DNA of 64,000 nucleotides, taken from NCBI GenBank assembly GCA_963556495.2, contig OY747713.1:32062961-32126960 (forward strand), written 5' to 3'. A program made the translations under genes and the position numbers. This document shows, piece by piece, positions 36,001 through 47,599 of this stretch (positions within the stretch are counted from its first letter, which is position 1; every line of letters begins with the position of its first letter). Source of the stretch: Valencia hispanica (taxonomy: Eukaryota > Chordata > Actinopteri > Cyprinodontiformes > Valenciidae). Under the pieces are notes generated by a model that was given only the letters and a program-made list of their open reading frames with translations, did no database searches and was not told the origin of the DNA.

Positions 36001-37066
36001 CAGTAGCTTGTAAACGGCCTAAAACTGGAATTTTCTCCTTCGAGTATGTGCACAGGGTCACAGTAGGCTCAGCAAGTTCACATGTATGAAAAAGGGTCTT
36101 GTAAACACTCACAGGGAGAATAGAAACAGATGAGCCTGTATCCACTATAAGTTCAACATCATGAGAATGTCCATTTGCTTCAACGTGTACATTGCAGAGA
36201 ATTTTATCCTGCGCAGCATCATTCATGTAAAGCACGGTCAGTTCATTTATCAGAACCTCACGTACCTGTCTTTGGCCAGATCTACAAACCTTGGAAAAAT
36301 GTCCCACTTTTCCACAGGAATTACAAGTAGCTTTAGCTGCGGAACATGATGGGTTATTTGCAAGGTGGTTGTTAGATCCACAACGGTAGCAGGTGCGACG
36401 TTTACCAGCAGTTTGAGCCGCAGTTGCCATTTTCTTCTTTCCCCGCGACCAATCGTTGCGCGGCTGCGAGTGAATGGCTCTCACTGATGCAGCAGCAGAG
36501 GTAGTAGCACTGTGGTCAGATAGAACGTCGGCGTTACATTGTCCAGCTTCAATTTGCAAAGCTAGAGTAGTAGCCATATCTAGAGTCAATTCCGATTCCA
36601 GCAGCAGTCTATCTCGTATTCGTGTATTGGCAACACGCTCTATCAGTTGGTCACGAAGCATCTGATCTTCCATGTCCCCGAACTCACAAGCAGCAGCGAG
36701 CTCACGTAATGCAGCCAGAAACTCATTAACGGACTCACCAGGTCTCTGTGTTCTCTGTCAACATTTGCGACGTTCTGCAATCACATTAACTTTAGGAACG
36801 AAGTGCTTTTTCAGTCCCTCCACGGCGGACGCATAAGTAGTTCCTGTATCAGGCAAAGCGTAAAACAGTCTCTGTCCTTCGGTACCAAGTGCATAGAGAA
36901 GTACGGCGCGTTTCCTAGCGTCAGGCCAGCTATCCCCGCTAGCACCAATGACGAGCATGTAGTTTTCCAACATTTTCAGCCACGTAGTAAAAACAATAGC
37001 AGGTTCACCTGGGCAGGGCATAAAAGGTGCAGGTAAAGGTACGGAAACGGCCATCCTCGTTGCCAA
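33057..37066 (-). pseudogene. gypsy gag-pol polyprotein, broken in four places
   Basis: One frame runs from the ATG at 37066. Gag (start MATRMAVSVPL) includes two CCHC zinc knuckles (36391-36284: CYRCGSNNHLANNPSC and CNSCGKVGHFSKVC). The aspartic protease has VDTGSS near 36142. RT has the YLDD box at 35260-35249. RNase H has TDASDYGLGAVL near 34810. Integrase shows HX2H (from 34147), a CVPC pair, and a D-D-35-E set at 33949, 33775 and 33667. Three stops in the same frame interrupt it: TGA at 36758-36760 (gag), TGA at 35753-35755 (protease/RT boundary) and TAA at 35018-35020 (RT/RNase H). A frameshift at about 33380-33440 displaces the integrase tail, which continues at 33057-33377. Gag and pol share one frame in this lineage. 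All lesions are small, so the copy died recently. Confidence 0.9.
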
Positions 37067-37068
37067 AA
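37049..37068 (-). promoter_or_regulatory. gypsy primer-binding region
   Basis: Directly after the 5' LTR the minus strand reads TTTTGGCAACGAGGATGG. This is where the tRNA primer should anneal. I cannot tell from memory which tRNA 3' end it matches. Confidence 0.5.
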
Positions 37069-37230
37069 TGTGGTATTTAGACAGAGTTATAAAATAATGA
37101 AAAGACGACTTCTCTGCTTACTTCCAGCCACGTTTTTTTATTTCTCCTTCTCCTTAACAACCAACTTGTCATTGCAGTAGACAGCTCTGCCACGCCCTCT
37201 ATTGGTGCGCATCCATGGAACAGAACACAA
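37069..37230 (-). repeat. gypsy 5' LTR
   Basis: 162 bases; the partner of 32601-32766. Its outer end reads ACACAAAT instead of ACACAACA, so the terminal TG of the minus-strand LTR is lost or mutated. Confidence 0.9.
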
Positions 37231-37960
37231 ATGGTACGATCATCCAGTCTCTGCTTCAGCTGGTCCCAAACGTGCTCTATGGAGTTTAGGTCAGGGGACA
37301 TTGCTGGCCACACCATATGAGACACTCCGACTTCCTGTAGTCGAGCTGTGACAATTCTGGCACGATGTGGTGGAGCATTATCATCCATGAACAGAATGTT
37401 GGGGGTGTGCTGGCGGAATTGGGGGATGATGATGGGTTCTATGATGTCTCTGAGGTAAGTACATGCAGTGACTAAGCCATCTACAATAACCAAATCAGTT
37501 TTGTGGTGACTGGTGATGCCTGCCCAGACTGTTACACTTCCTCCACCAAAGCTAACCCTGGGGACCATGTTGACCTCGGCGTATCGCTCACCTCGCCTTC
37601 TCCAGCAACGCTGACGTCCATCATTTCTCTGCAAGTTTACCCGACACTCGTCAGTGAACAGGGCGGTAGACCACTGCTGCATTGTCCAGATCACATGGTC
37701 TTGTGCCCACCGCAAACGTTCACAGCAGTGTCTTGGTGTCAGTGAAGTCACCTGCAACGGTCATGTGGCATTCAAGGCAAAGCGGTGGAGACGGTTGCGA
37801 ATGGTTTGTTTGGAAACCCAGGTACCCCTCACATCCCATAAACAGGCCTGCAGCTGTATGGCAGTTGCATGACAATGTTTGAGTGCATAAGTCCTTAGGC
37901 ACTGGTCATCGTTGAGGTCTTTCACTCGTGGGGCTCACTCGTGGGGCAGCCTGAGGTTAG
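37231..37960 (-). pseudogene. Tc1-like transposase, N-terminal and catalytic part
   Basis: The minus strand encodes a DDE transposase of the Tc1 type. Landmarks are WVSKQTIRNRLHR (DNA-binding domain end), [21 protein letters not shown] (first Asp), [27 protein letters not shown] (second Asp) and [18 protein letters not shown] (Glu). The main open part is 37757-37231. The coding sequence stops at DDRT, where the gypsy LTR begins; the C-terminus continues at 32557-32303. Apart from the insertion the catalytic region has no stop, so this Tc1 was fairly young when it was hit. The N-terminal paired-like domain upstream of about 37960 is decayed or missing. Confidence 0.85.
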
Positions 37961-38365
37961 ATCACGTTATGCATTTCAGTTTAAAGGTCTCATTTACTGA
38001 GAAACCGTGTAATACTGTTCTTTTTGAAATACGATTGCTATCTCTGAGTTGCTTATGCATGCTGCACGTGAACATTTTCTCCAACCCATTAGCCACATCA
38101 AGGAAATAGATGGCAAAAAAGAGCAAGTCAGAAAAAGCCAGTCCCGTCTATGTCACAGGGAAAATCAGTATTTTTGGTATTGCTCACCTTGGGTTGCAAC
38201 AGCCCACGGGAAGGGTGTATTGAATTTGCGGCCAGGAGTGAGCAGAGCGTCTCTCTGCTAATAGAACCTACAGTAACTATTAGTAAATCTTCTAGTAGAA
38301 GCTAACTGTTAGCAACTCCACAACATGATGGAACACATTCAGGCTTGTGTTAATTTGTGAACAAA
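37961..38365. other. Non-coding, unclassified
   Basis: It may include the left terminal region of the Tc1 element, but no terminal inverted repeat was recognised. Confidence 0.4.
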
Positions 38366-38837
38366 GGTTGCGTTCAATTTACCTCGGAAGTCGGAGCTGG
38401 GTTTGACGCCACACCCGAGTACACAGGATTCCAGTAATGTAGTCAGATAAGTCGGGATTCCAATATGGCGAGGCCCAGGTACCCATTGTTGTCAGTACCT
38501 CTTATAAACATCATTACAACCTGCTCTTTCTACATGCAAACACCACTCTTAGGCTATTTTGTTAAGTTTAGAGTTGCAGACTCTAAATGTAATATTGATT
38601 TTAGACGGACTCTTACAAGTGTGTCTTGTAAAATAAACATGTTTCCACCACAGCTACTATTGTTGATGCGAGGAGCGGCCATATTGCAAGTCAACCTCGG
38701 AGCAAAATAAATCTCCAACTTTCCAAGTGGGAAGTCCAACTTTCCAAGTGGAAGGTCCAACTTCGGGGGACATTCCAGTTGATTTTTCCCACTCGGAAGT
38801 CCAAATCTTCGAGTTCCGACTACAAATGGAACATACC
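38366..38837. mobile_element. Non-autonomous DNA transposon with inverted ends
   Basis: The left end GGTTGCGTTCAATTTACCTC, followed by GGAAGTCGGAGCTGG, resembles the reverse complement of the right end (GGTATGTTCCATTTGTAGTC, then GGAACTCGAAG). Next to the right end are three subterminal repeats of the type TCCAACTTTCCAAGTGG. There is no coding capacity. The superfamily is not certain, and no clean target duplication was seen. Confidence 0.6.
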
Positions 38838-39381
38838 ATAAGACATCAACGTTGCATTTTTTTTCCAAGAAAGATGAGCCAAGGATGAAATTGTTGGAAT
38901 TTGTCTTGGAACACCACCAGCGAAGTTAAGTTAGTAATCTTTTCGAAGGCAGCATAAGAGTTGCATTGCTGTTAGCCAATCAGTAGCAAGACATTTGCAT
39001 ATCATAAATAATGAGTCAGACTCGTAATGTTGACGTTTTCCCTCACCCACTCCTCCGACAAACTGCAACCTCCTGAAACAGGAACAAGAGAGCATTTTTT
39101 CCACAGAAAACGACTGATGAGGCATTCATTCAAACTAGAGGCCACAGCAAATTTTTTTGAAAAGAACTATTGAATGAGATCTTTAAAGAATTTCATACAG
39201 GCTCAGCCAGTTGCAGGTTTTTTTTCAGTATCTTCATATCCGTGGTCTATATTAGCAGACATTTGTGAACCAAAGCAGAAAGATTTTCTGCTTCAGCATT
39301 TAACTTAATCATCTCTGATAATAATGATATTTCTACTTTCAATATTGTTATCGCATGTGACTTGACAAAAGGTGAAAAAGT
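38838..39381. other. Non-coding, nothing recognised
   Basis: AT-rich; no gene or repeat arm identified. Confidence 0.5.
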
Positions 39382-39635
39382 TCTTTAGAGTTTAAATGAA
39401 GGCAACTGAACTTTTCTTGTTGTCTTGAATATGTTTCGTCTATCATCCAAGAGGCTTCTATAGTTCAGTTTCAGAACTGAAAATAGTATCTATATAATGA
39501 ATCTATAGTTCTGAAAACTGGATTGGGATACTCCCAATCCAGTTTTCAGAACTGAAGAGGCCTCTTGGATGAGAGACGAAACATATTCAAGACAACAAGA
39601 AAAGTCCAGTTGCCTTCATTTAAACTCTCAAGAAT
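39382..39635. mobile_element. Foldback (palindromic) element
   Basis: The two halves are inverted copies of each other. The left arm starts TCTTTAGAGTTTAAATGAAG and runs through CTTGTTGTCTTGAATATG and TTTCGTCT. The right arm gives the same words on the opposite strand up to ATTTAAACTCTCAAGA. A central palindrome, TGGATTGGGATACTCCCAAT..., lies near 39520-39545. The left arm has a small extra duplication around 39455-39505. Transcripts or single strands would form a hairpin of roughly 100 base pairs. Confidence 0.85.
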
Positions 39636-41036
39636 AGCATGTCCTGGATGACTGAGAATCTACAAAAAACATATTCAGGGGTCATACAAGCATGAATACT
39701 TTAGCAAGGCAATATATACATATGAAATGTACATGCCCTATCAATCACAAGTTATGGTCATCACGTTCGAGACGGTGGCCATCCTGTCCACCCCTCCCCT
39801 TTCTTGCCTGTGGTCCTGCCACCGCTGTTGAGTGGGTGACCTTTTCTCTCGGCTAATCCACACCAAAAAGCCCTAATTACTGCTGCCGCTCCACCAGCCT
39901 CCTCTGTCCCAATAATCAATACAGCCAATTGGCTGGCAGATCGCCCCGTCAGGCACCGTAGCTTTACATGCAACTCAGAGTTAAGTCTGCCTGTCTTAAC
40001 ATGCGTGCTTTTATGTATGCGACAGCGTGATTCAGCGATGGTGGTTTCATTATCAGACTTTACAAGAAAAAAAGCAGGTAAGAACTTAAAGGAGATGCCG
40101 TTTGGATCAGCCGCTACGGCAACAGAAAAATAAACAGAGGATGACTACAAAGCAACCACACACACACTTGTATTTACACACATTCCTCCCTCCGAGCTGA
40201 ATGTTGTGACACCAGTTGACCTTATTGAGCTGCTGTTGTGTAAAGAGTCCCTGATTAGAATATCTTCCCTTTAACCTTTAGTAGAGTGACGCATCTCCGG
40301 ATCCCATAGAACTAAGATAGGTGTCTATACCGGGAGCTAAATGTATTCTGGCGACATTCTATTTCACTAAAAGTACTGATAGCTTTTTCATGTAGAGTGC
40401 TTCCTGATGTAGACAGTGTGGAAGGTGTATGCTGCCCAAAGCACTAGTACGTTTATTGCCATCTCTTCTACCTTCTTTCTCCTCATATATTTTTGCATAC
40501 CTGTGCATGCCTGTAAAGCCTGAGGATATCTAAGAGCAATAACTGATGCAACATGATATGGAAAAGAGAAGGGGAGTTTAATTTAGACAGCTGCATGAAC
40601 AGTGTCATATATATATATTTTTTAAACTGACGTTAGCAATCTTTCCCTCTTCTAGTTCCCTCCTTCCCTTCTTTTTCTGTCATTCTCTTCTGCTGACGGT
40701 CTTTGATTTTATAAGACAAGTTAATGAAAAGCAACAAAGAAGAGCCGACTGGCAGCCTGCACCTGTCAGGGTGTATGTCTGTGTATGCATACCCACCAGT
40801 GTCTATGTCATGCTGTCTTCTGTCCTCAGGCTCGCCCGTCAACACAGTGATGAGACATTAGGAGTGATGAGAAGCTTGTCTATGCCTTCGAGGCGGGCTC
40901 TGTTCTGCAGACAGAAATGGTTATGAATATAGACGTCTTTTCCAATACAGGTGAATAGAGAAGGTTAGGTAAGGCATCACTTGTGCAGCACCTCAGAAAC
41001 TGAAAAATGGTGAACATGCTGTGTCAGGAACAGAGG
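39636..41036. other. Non-coding; candidate regulatory segment at 39750-39990
   Basis: About 39750-39990 is GC-richer, unique and carries TAATCCACACC, CCTAATTACTG and AATAATCAATAC homeodomain-type words. A 12-base palindrome, AGCCAATTGGCT, is at 39923-39934. The rest is ordinary non-coding DNA with short simple repeats. Confidence 0.4.
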
Positions 41037-41290
41037 TGGGTAGAGTACCCAAAAGTAGTCTTCAAGTGAAAGTAGCACTACTTCCGTGTATTTTCACTCA
41101 AGTAAAAACAATTGGTAAATTGTTGACTAACTTACTTGACTAATAAATTAGTCAAGTAAGAGTGAAAAAGTTTTTTGAAAAAAGGCAACTTAAGTACTGA
41201 GTGACTGATTAGAGCAACTGAATTAATATTTATAAATTATGTCATCTGACAGACAAAAAATAAGGTTGTGTGGAGAAAACCAATTAGTTA
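41037..41290. mobile_element. One end of a hAT-like or unclassified DNA element
   Basis: It begins CAGAGGTGGGTAGAGTACCC, a sequence that starts many copies of a fish DNA-transposon family, followed by repeated ACTCAAGTAA words. A perfect hairpin (12-base arms around CTTACTTGACTA) lies at 41131-41160. The opposite end was not found, so this is a fragment. Confidence 0.5.
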
Positions 41291-42036
41291 AAAATGCATC
41301 CCTCCGAGGAAGTCTATTCAGTTGCATGAAGTCAAGGACTTTGCAGCAATTCTTCCTCTGAAACGAGCATGTGGTGACAGCGGAGAAGAACAGCTTTTAC
41401 TATTAAGAAACCTACAGCAAAAACATGATTAATATATGATCTTGAATTGACTGGGGATTAGGATTGAGACAATGTACTGGGCAGGGGATACTTACTATAG
41501 GAAAGTAAAACTATGCACACAGAGTTATTGGCAACAGTAGCTTGTTTTTTTTCTGGGATTAAAACAGAGCTAAACACAGAAGCACTGAGCTGTTAGACCC
41601 ATCTACTGAAGTTGTGTCACATGGGTTAAGATTGCTAAGTTGACAGTACTCAAAAATTTGATTTTTTATAAATCATTATAAATCCATGCCATAAATAGGG
41701 TCCTGCATGATTGCGCTAGGCATCCATGATAATTGAAAATGATAAAATCTTTAGAAAACATTTTACCATTAAATTAAACTGTATGTGAGACTTCACCATT
41801 TTTTTTCTTCTCTCCGTGATTCATTAAAACGCTTTACTACTAAGAGAAACAAATTGATTCACCAATCAGCTATGGATCAGCAAGGGTACAAAACAGATTC
41901 CTTAGTAGTATAAAATGAAGATAATTTGTGACGAAATGGGAATCTATGGTTAGGAATTGCTGAAGGGATGAATTAACACAGATCTTAACCAAAGACATTA
42001 TTGGCAGTTAATTGTTCAAACTGAAGGAGAATTTGG
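41291..42036. other. Non-coding, nothing recognised
   Basis: AT-rich unique sequence. Confidence 0.5.
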
Positions 42037-42044
42037 GATGTGAG
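42037..42044 (+). repeat. 8-base target duplication, left
   Basis: GATGTGAG, identical to 42730-42737 on the other side of the element. Confidence 0.85.
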
Positions 42045-42729
42045 CAAAGGTGTCAAGTAACTAAGTACAAATACTTTGTTACCTTACTTAAGAAGAAATT
42101 TGGGGGATTTATACTTCACTGGAGTAATTATCTGTTAGGCTACTTTTTACTTCTACTCCTAACATTTTCATGCAATTATCTGTACTTTCTACTCCTTACA
42201 TTTTGAAAATAGGGTAGTTACTCCTATATTATTTCGGCTTGTCATTGTGAAAAAACAAAACAAAAAGAAAAACAGAAAGACAAAAAAACCTATCTAGATA
42301 AATTGAGCCAACCGGATAGAATTTGACTGCGGTTTGATAATAATTTTAAACATTTACCACTCTGACATCCTGTTGGTTTAATGTATTTGCTTGCACTAAA
42401 ATGCATCAATTTTCAATAGGGATATAGACAGCTGAAACAGGTAGCCGAATGTATCACAGGTTTTTCAATATTCACATTTTTATAAAAGTGTTTTTTGGAG
42501 TCAGGTGTTGTAGTTTTGTGGTGCAACTTAAGGTTTAGTCCTCAATTGCATTTGTTTTACTTATAATACTTTTACTTTTATACTTTAAGTAGTTTTGAAA
42601 CCATTACTCTTTTACTTTTACTTGAGTGAAAAGTTTGAATTCATACTTCCACTTCTACGGAAGTCTTTTAAAACCCTAGTATCTATAATTCTATTTGAGT
42701 ATTGAATGTGAATACTTTTGACACCTCTG
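42045..42729. mobile_element. Non-autonomous hAT-like transposon with intact ends
   Basis: A 685-base element. Its left end CAAAGGTGTCAAGTAAC and right end (reverse complement CAGAGGTGTCAAAAGTA) are terminal inverted repeats. An exact 8-base duplication, GATGTGAG, flanks it, which is the hAT signature. Subterminal ACTTTTACTT-type words crowd both ends. There is no transposase frame, so it would depend on an enzyme from elsewhere. Confidence 0.85.
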
Positions 42730-42737
42730 GATGTGAG

Positions 42738-45700
42738 CACCTGGGATCTGTAGCTTTTACTGAAAGAGTTTGTTTTCTTGTGAGTTCCTTTTTCCTTTAA
42801 ACAAGCTTGACAAACAGTAACTCAACCTGAAACTACTGCCACAATGGTTGTCTATGCTAAGTTGAGCCAAAAAGTGCAGGTTCCGATTTATGTTTTAAGA
42901 GACTGTTTTTTTTGTTTTGTCTTTTCCTGCAAATCCCGTTGAACAAACTCATGTTTTTTGTTTCCTCCTAGAACACGGACCCTTTAATTGCAAAAACCAG
43001 CGATGGATGGATTAGTTGGTTTGATGGAGTGACTGATTCAGCTGTTCAACCAAAACTGTGAAACTTTACAACTCTTTTAGGCATAGTTTAGCTACCTCTC
43101 TGATTTACATGCTTCTTGCTGGATGTTTTAAAGGCTGGTTCTTGCAATTGTATTTTTTTAAACCTGTTTTTTGGGGGGTTTGTATTATGTTGTTATATTA
43201 CTTTTTAGAAATAGATTTACCCATGTTCCAAGACGTTTTTTGGTTGTTCCGTGTTTGTTTATATAACCCAACTGTCATCTACACTTTTCAAGAACTTTGT
43301 CACCAATTTATTTCAAAACATCCCTGAGTGTCATTGTACTGAATAATACTCTTAGTCCCCCTCTACGTCTTGGTGTAGTTGATTCCAAAACCTTTCACAA
43401 CAGACAACATCTGAATCACATTGCCAATTTAGAGGAAAAGGACTTATGTGTTCAAAAAAGAGTGCAAAAAAAGAGTACAAAAAAGAGGATGATACTATAT
43501 GATAAAAAAAAAACTAGAAATAAGCACCTTTATAAATATTTTTTTGCAAATATGTTGTTATGTTAGCAGCAACTTTCAAATAATATTCAGTTTTCAATGT
43601 GGAACAAGCTGTATTAATCATGCTGTCCATGTAAGGAAGTAATAGGTACATTTTGTCCATCTATCAGCAGAGGTTGATAAGGTGACACCATTACTGAGAT
43701 CTGTGGTCAGCCATGAATTATCTATCAGCTCTGGTCAGCACCCTGTTGAGAGAGAACCAATAACTCCTGGACGTAGACTGTTATGACATTTCATTTTTGC
43801 TATGAATAAAGCATGTTGACGTGGAAACATAGATTTACTGATATGTTGTTTTTTATGTTAAAATAGTCTTTTATGGAGTAAATAATACTGTAGCATTCAA
43901 GGTAATGTGAGAATCAATTTCTTAATGAGATGTTTTGGGTAAATTAACGAAAAGATATGAATATAAATTTAGAATTATATCAAAGCAGCAATGATTGAAA
44001 AGCTGTATTTGCTGCAAAAAATGTTTTGAGATTAATAGAACCCATAGTAGCCATAAGCCTGTATATGAGTAAATTAACTAACCCTATCTTTACAAATATT
44101 CAACCCTCCTGTGTTACTACTGTTCCTGAATGTGGAGCTTCAGAATTTCAAGCTTAGGACAAATGTCAAAGGGATATTTCATATTTTTTGAAATAGGGTT
44201 CTTTGAAGTAACAAGACATGTTTTACTATATTTCATCTATTTAAAATAAATCAAACTAAAATGTGTATTTCTTTGGGAGAACAGGGCTTTATTAGTTTAT
44301 ATAAACCATCTATTCTTTCACAAGCTATCATTGTTATGTTTGTTGCTGTCGGTGTTACAATAGTATGTCCCATCGTTAGACTCTACAGGCTTTATCAGTC
44401 CATTGTATCAGTAGTGACTTGACTGTCAAGTCTAAATCTCCAATGTGTGGAGTAAACTTTTTGATTTTTCTTCCATTTCTGCAATGGCATTAAAGATGGT
44501 GAGTTCCTGTGCTTTTCCACGTTTTGTAGTTGCCTATTCAACTACGGTACTCAGGATCAGCCGTTTAGGTGGACTGGTAAAGCCAGCAACCTCAGTCAAT
44601 ATATCTTTGCATAGTAACACAACGTTGTTCAGCTGAGAAAAACAGCAACAAGCTTAACAATTGTCTCTCGTGAATGAATACTTTAATATGGCGTTGTGTT
44701 GCATGCATGCATAACATTTTCTTTTTCATATGTGTGTCTACTACATATTAGGGAGTTAAGACTAATGCTAACAGCAAAGAATCTCACTTGAAAAAAATGT
44801 TGTACCCCCCATGCCCCCTCTCCCTGCAGCCCCATTGGGGGAGATGGGGGAGATGCGAATCTGGGCTGTGTGGGGCCGGCGCACTGCTTCTGTGGTTGGG
44901 TGCCTGCCCCAATTTATAAATACAATCATCATTTTAAATCCTTGTATTCATTTAGGTTGTCTTTGTCTGATGTTAAAAGCTGTTTTATGATCTGGAGCAT
45001 GTGAGTGTAACAAAAAAGCAACGGAAAAACAAAAAAAACGCAGAAGAAATCTGTAAGGAGGAAGACACATTTTTTACAGCACTAAATCAGTATCGCAACA
45101 ACATAGCTTAATAATAAATAGACAGTTACTTATGAAGAAATTTCTTGAGTTGAAACCAAAACATGCCTTTGAATTATTTCTTTTTTTCTGGCATTGTGAA
45201 GTATTAGCTACATGTTTGTCTGGCCACAACCTGTGCCCCTGCATTTGCAGTTTGTACATGTGTGCGTTTCAGTGAGTGTATGGCAGTTAAGTGAAGACTA
45301 ATGCACTCCCACAGAGAGCTCCCCAAGTCAACCTGGCCTGCTGAGTGAAACCCTGTGGTAATGTTTAGCTTATGGGGTGAAAAAGAGGGTGAGTGGAGAA
45401 AGGATGGGGGGAAGGATGAGGGGATGACAGGACTGGAGAAGAGAGTTAGCGAAGGAGAGTGAAGAGGACTTCAGCTGAAGCAAGGGAAGGATGGGTCACA
45501 GAGGAGTGACAGGGAGAGCGAGGGAAGGAAGGATGAAAGGTCCAGTCGGGATGGAACACAGGAGGCTTCCCGCTTCGGCTTGTCAGTCTGTCGTCTCTCA
45601 CTGACACCTGAACCTCCGCTGACCGGGTCGTGACTGCCTCTCTGGCACAGGAGATATCATTGGGGGGGATGACCCCTGACCTCCTCAAGCCCTCACTTTG

Positions 45701-45837
45701 CCGTCTGAAGCATCTCTTTACCCCCTTCCCTGCTTTCATTTCTTTTCAGCTTTTTCACCTCCAATCCTACCTGCAGTTTGGCTAAGCATTCGCTGGAGCT
45801 TTACAGGTTTATTAACTTTTCCTAAAGTAAAGGATTT
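42738..45837. other. Non-coding stretch
   Basis: Mostly AT-rich. A GC-rich patch at 44805-44905 (C-rich then G-rich) stands out and may be a relic. Another more complex segment is at 45280-45740. Open frames here lack motifs. Confidence 0.45.
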
Positions 45838-46830
45838 ACACGTACACTACCTTGCAGCAGTATTCATATCCATTCAGTCATGCCACAACCACAAACTGAT
45901 GCATTCCACTGGGATTATATGTTATAGACCAAAACAAAGTCTGGCTTAATTATGAAGTAACATACAAATAATAAATGGTTTTAATTTTTACAAAAAACTT
46001 CTGAATGTGTGACCTGCACATTAATTTAGCCCCCTTTACTTGGTCGCCATTAAATAAAATCCAGCACAACTACTGGCAATCAGAAGTTACCTAAAAAGTA
46101 AACAGAGTCTTGCTGTGTGTACACAGATGTTCTGTGAAGGCGTTAGAGCTGCAGAGATCCACAGCTTGGATGGAAGAATCGTTCAGCCGCTATTAGTTGT
46201 GCACTCCAGAAACCTGGCCTTTATCAAAAAGAGGCAACAAATTAGATATTGTTGAAAAAAGCCATAAGAACTGTTTGCAGTTTACAAGTCATGTAGAGGA
46301 CGCAGCAACATGAGGAAGAATGTGGAACATATGTTATGGAAGTCTGAAACTTAAAATAAATTTGCTTTGAAACACTTCGCATGGTGAAAACCTGGTGGTG
46401 GCATTCTGAGGCTGTGAGGATGCTGTTCATCAGCAGAGACAAGGAAGCTGGCCAATTGATGAGGGGATGGAATGGGCTAAATAGAAAGCAATCTTGGAAG
46501 AAAAAAAAAACTTTTTCAGGCTACTAAAGATTTGACACTAAGTTTGAGGTGCACTTCCTACAAGATGACCCTAAATATACAACGAGAGGTACAATGGAAT
46601 AGTTTAAATAAAAATGTACTGTGTAGAATGGCCCAGTCAAAGTCCAGACCTAAATTAATGAAGAATTTGTAGCAACAATTGACAGGTGATGTTCACAGAT
46701 GCTCTCCATGCAATCTTATTGAGGTTAGGCCATTTTAAAAACAGGAGTTGGCGGAATTCTGTCTAGAGGTGCAAAGCTGGAATAGACACAACACACCTCA
46801 GAAACCTTGTTGTCATTGTAGCAGAATGTG
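45838..46830 (+). pseudogene. Tc1/mariner transposon, decayed and internally deleted
   Basis: The start ACACTACCTTGCAGCAGTAT, then GGGATTATATGTTATAGACC, matches the 5' part of a widespread fish Tc1 family. Then come CTGCAGAGATCCACAGCTTG, AGCCATAAGAACTG, CTGGTGGTGGCATTCTG, CTAAATATACAACGAGAGG and GAATGGCCCAGTCAAAGTCC. The DNA-binding domain coding part is largely deleted, and stops and indels are everywhere. The family is the same as at 13600 and 32155. Confidence 0.8.
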
Positions 46831-46939
46831 ATTCTAAGTTGGGATATTGTTTTCTAACAGAACTCAAGCAAACATTAGAAAAGAGTGCAGACCTCCACCA
46901 AAGCAGCTCAGTTCCGATTCACCCTCCATGCTGTGATTT

Positions 46940-47008
46940 GCGTGTGTGTGCGTGTGTGTGCGTGTGTGCGTACGTGCGAGCGTGCGTGTGTGTGTGTGTG
47001 TGTGTGTA
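46940..47008 (+). repeat. (GT)n/(CGTG)n microsatellite
   Basis: An impure GT tract with CG-containing units followed by about 12 pure GT units. Confidence 0.9.
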
Positions 47009-47599
47009 TGATTTAATTGTACAATTGTACATTCCTTGACCATGACAACATACCTTTAGCAGCTGGATTAACACTTATATCATTATTAGTTCAGTAGTTA
47101 TTCACATAAGTCACTTTTTCTGTAATGGCGGTTTTTGTATCACCACCAAATTCGAATCACTTGTTCCTGGTCCAATTGCAGACATATCCTGAAAGTTTCA
47201 TCATAATCCACATATACATTTTTGAGTTATGTTGCGAACTAACAGACAGACAAACCATGGCCAAAACATAACCTCCTTGGTGGGAGTAATAAAGTCAATC
47301 TTGGAAAATGTCTTCTACCCTATGCATGACGACGTTAAACATTGGATAGCTCTTTTAATAACAGGTTCCTGCATTCTAAATGCATAGAGGAGCGTAGGTA
47401 TTGCTCACTCCTCCGGGCAGCTGTTAGATTGAATAACAGCCCTTCTATTCTTTGCACAGGTTTTCATATTCTTGTAAATAGTATGTTTTTGCATAAATAC
47501 CCAAAATCACAGTTTTTATAGTCTTTCCATTATCTTTTCACATGTGTAAATAAATTAAAATGCTACAAATGAGATATGCAGATTCTGTACCAGGATAGT
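47009..47599. other. Non-coding, nothing recognised
   Basis: AT-rich; no repeat or gene seen. Confidence 0.5.

Larger units (their letters stand above)
32601..37230 (-). mobile_element. Ty3/gypsy LTR retrotransposon
   Basis: A 4.63-kb element on the minus strand. The order from its 5' end is LTR (37230-37069), primer-binding region, gag, protease, RT, RNase H, integrase, polypurine tract and LTR (32766-32601). The LTRs differ by about four substitutions and two single-base indels plus the outermost two bases. This indicates a fairly recent insertion. It interrupts a Tc1-like transposase gene. No exact target duplication remains; the flanking pentamers GTACC and GAGCC, read on the minus strand, agree at three of five positions. 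Confidence 0.9.
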
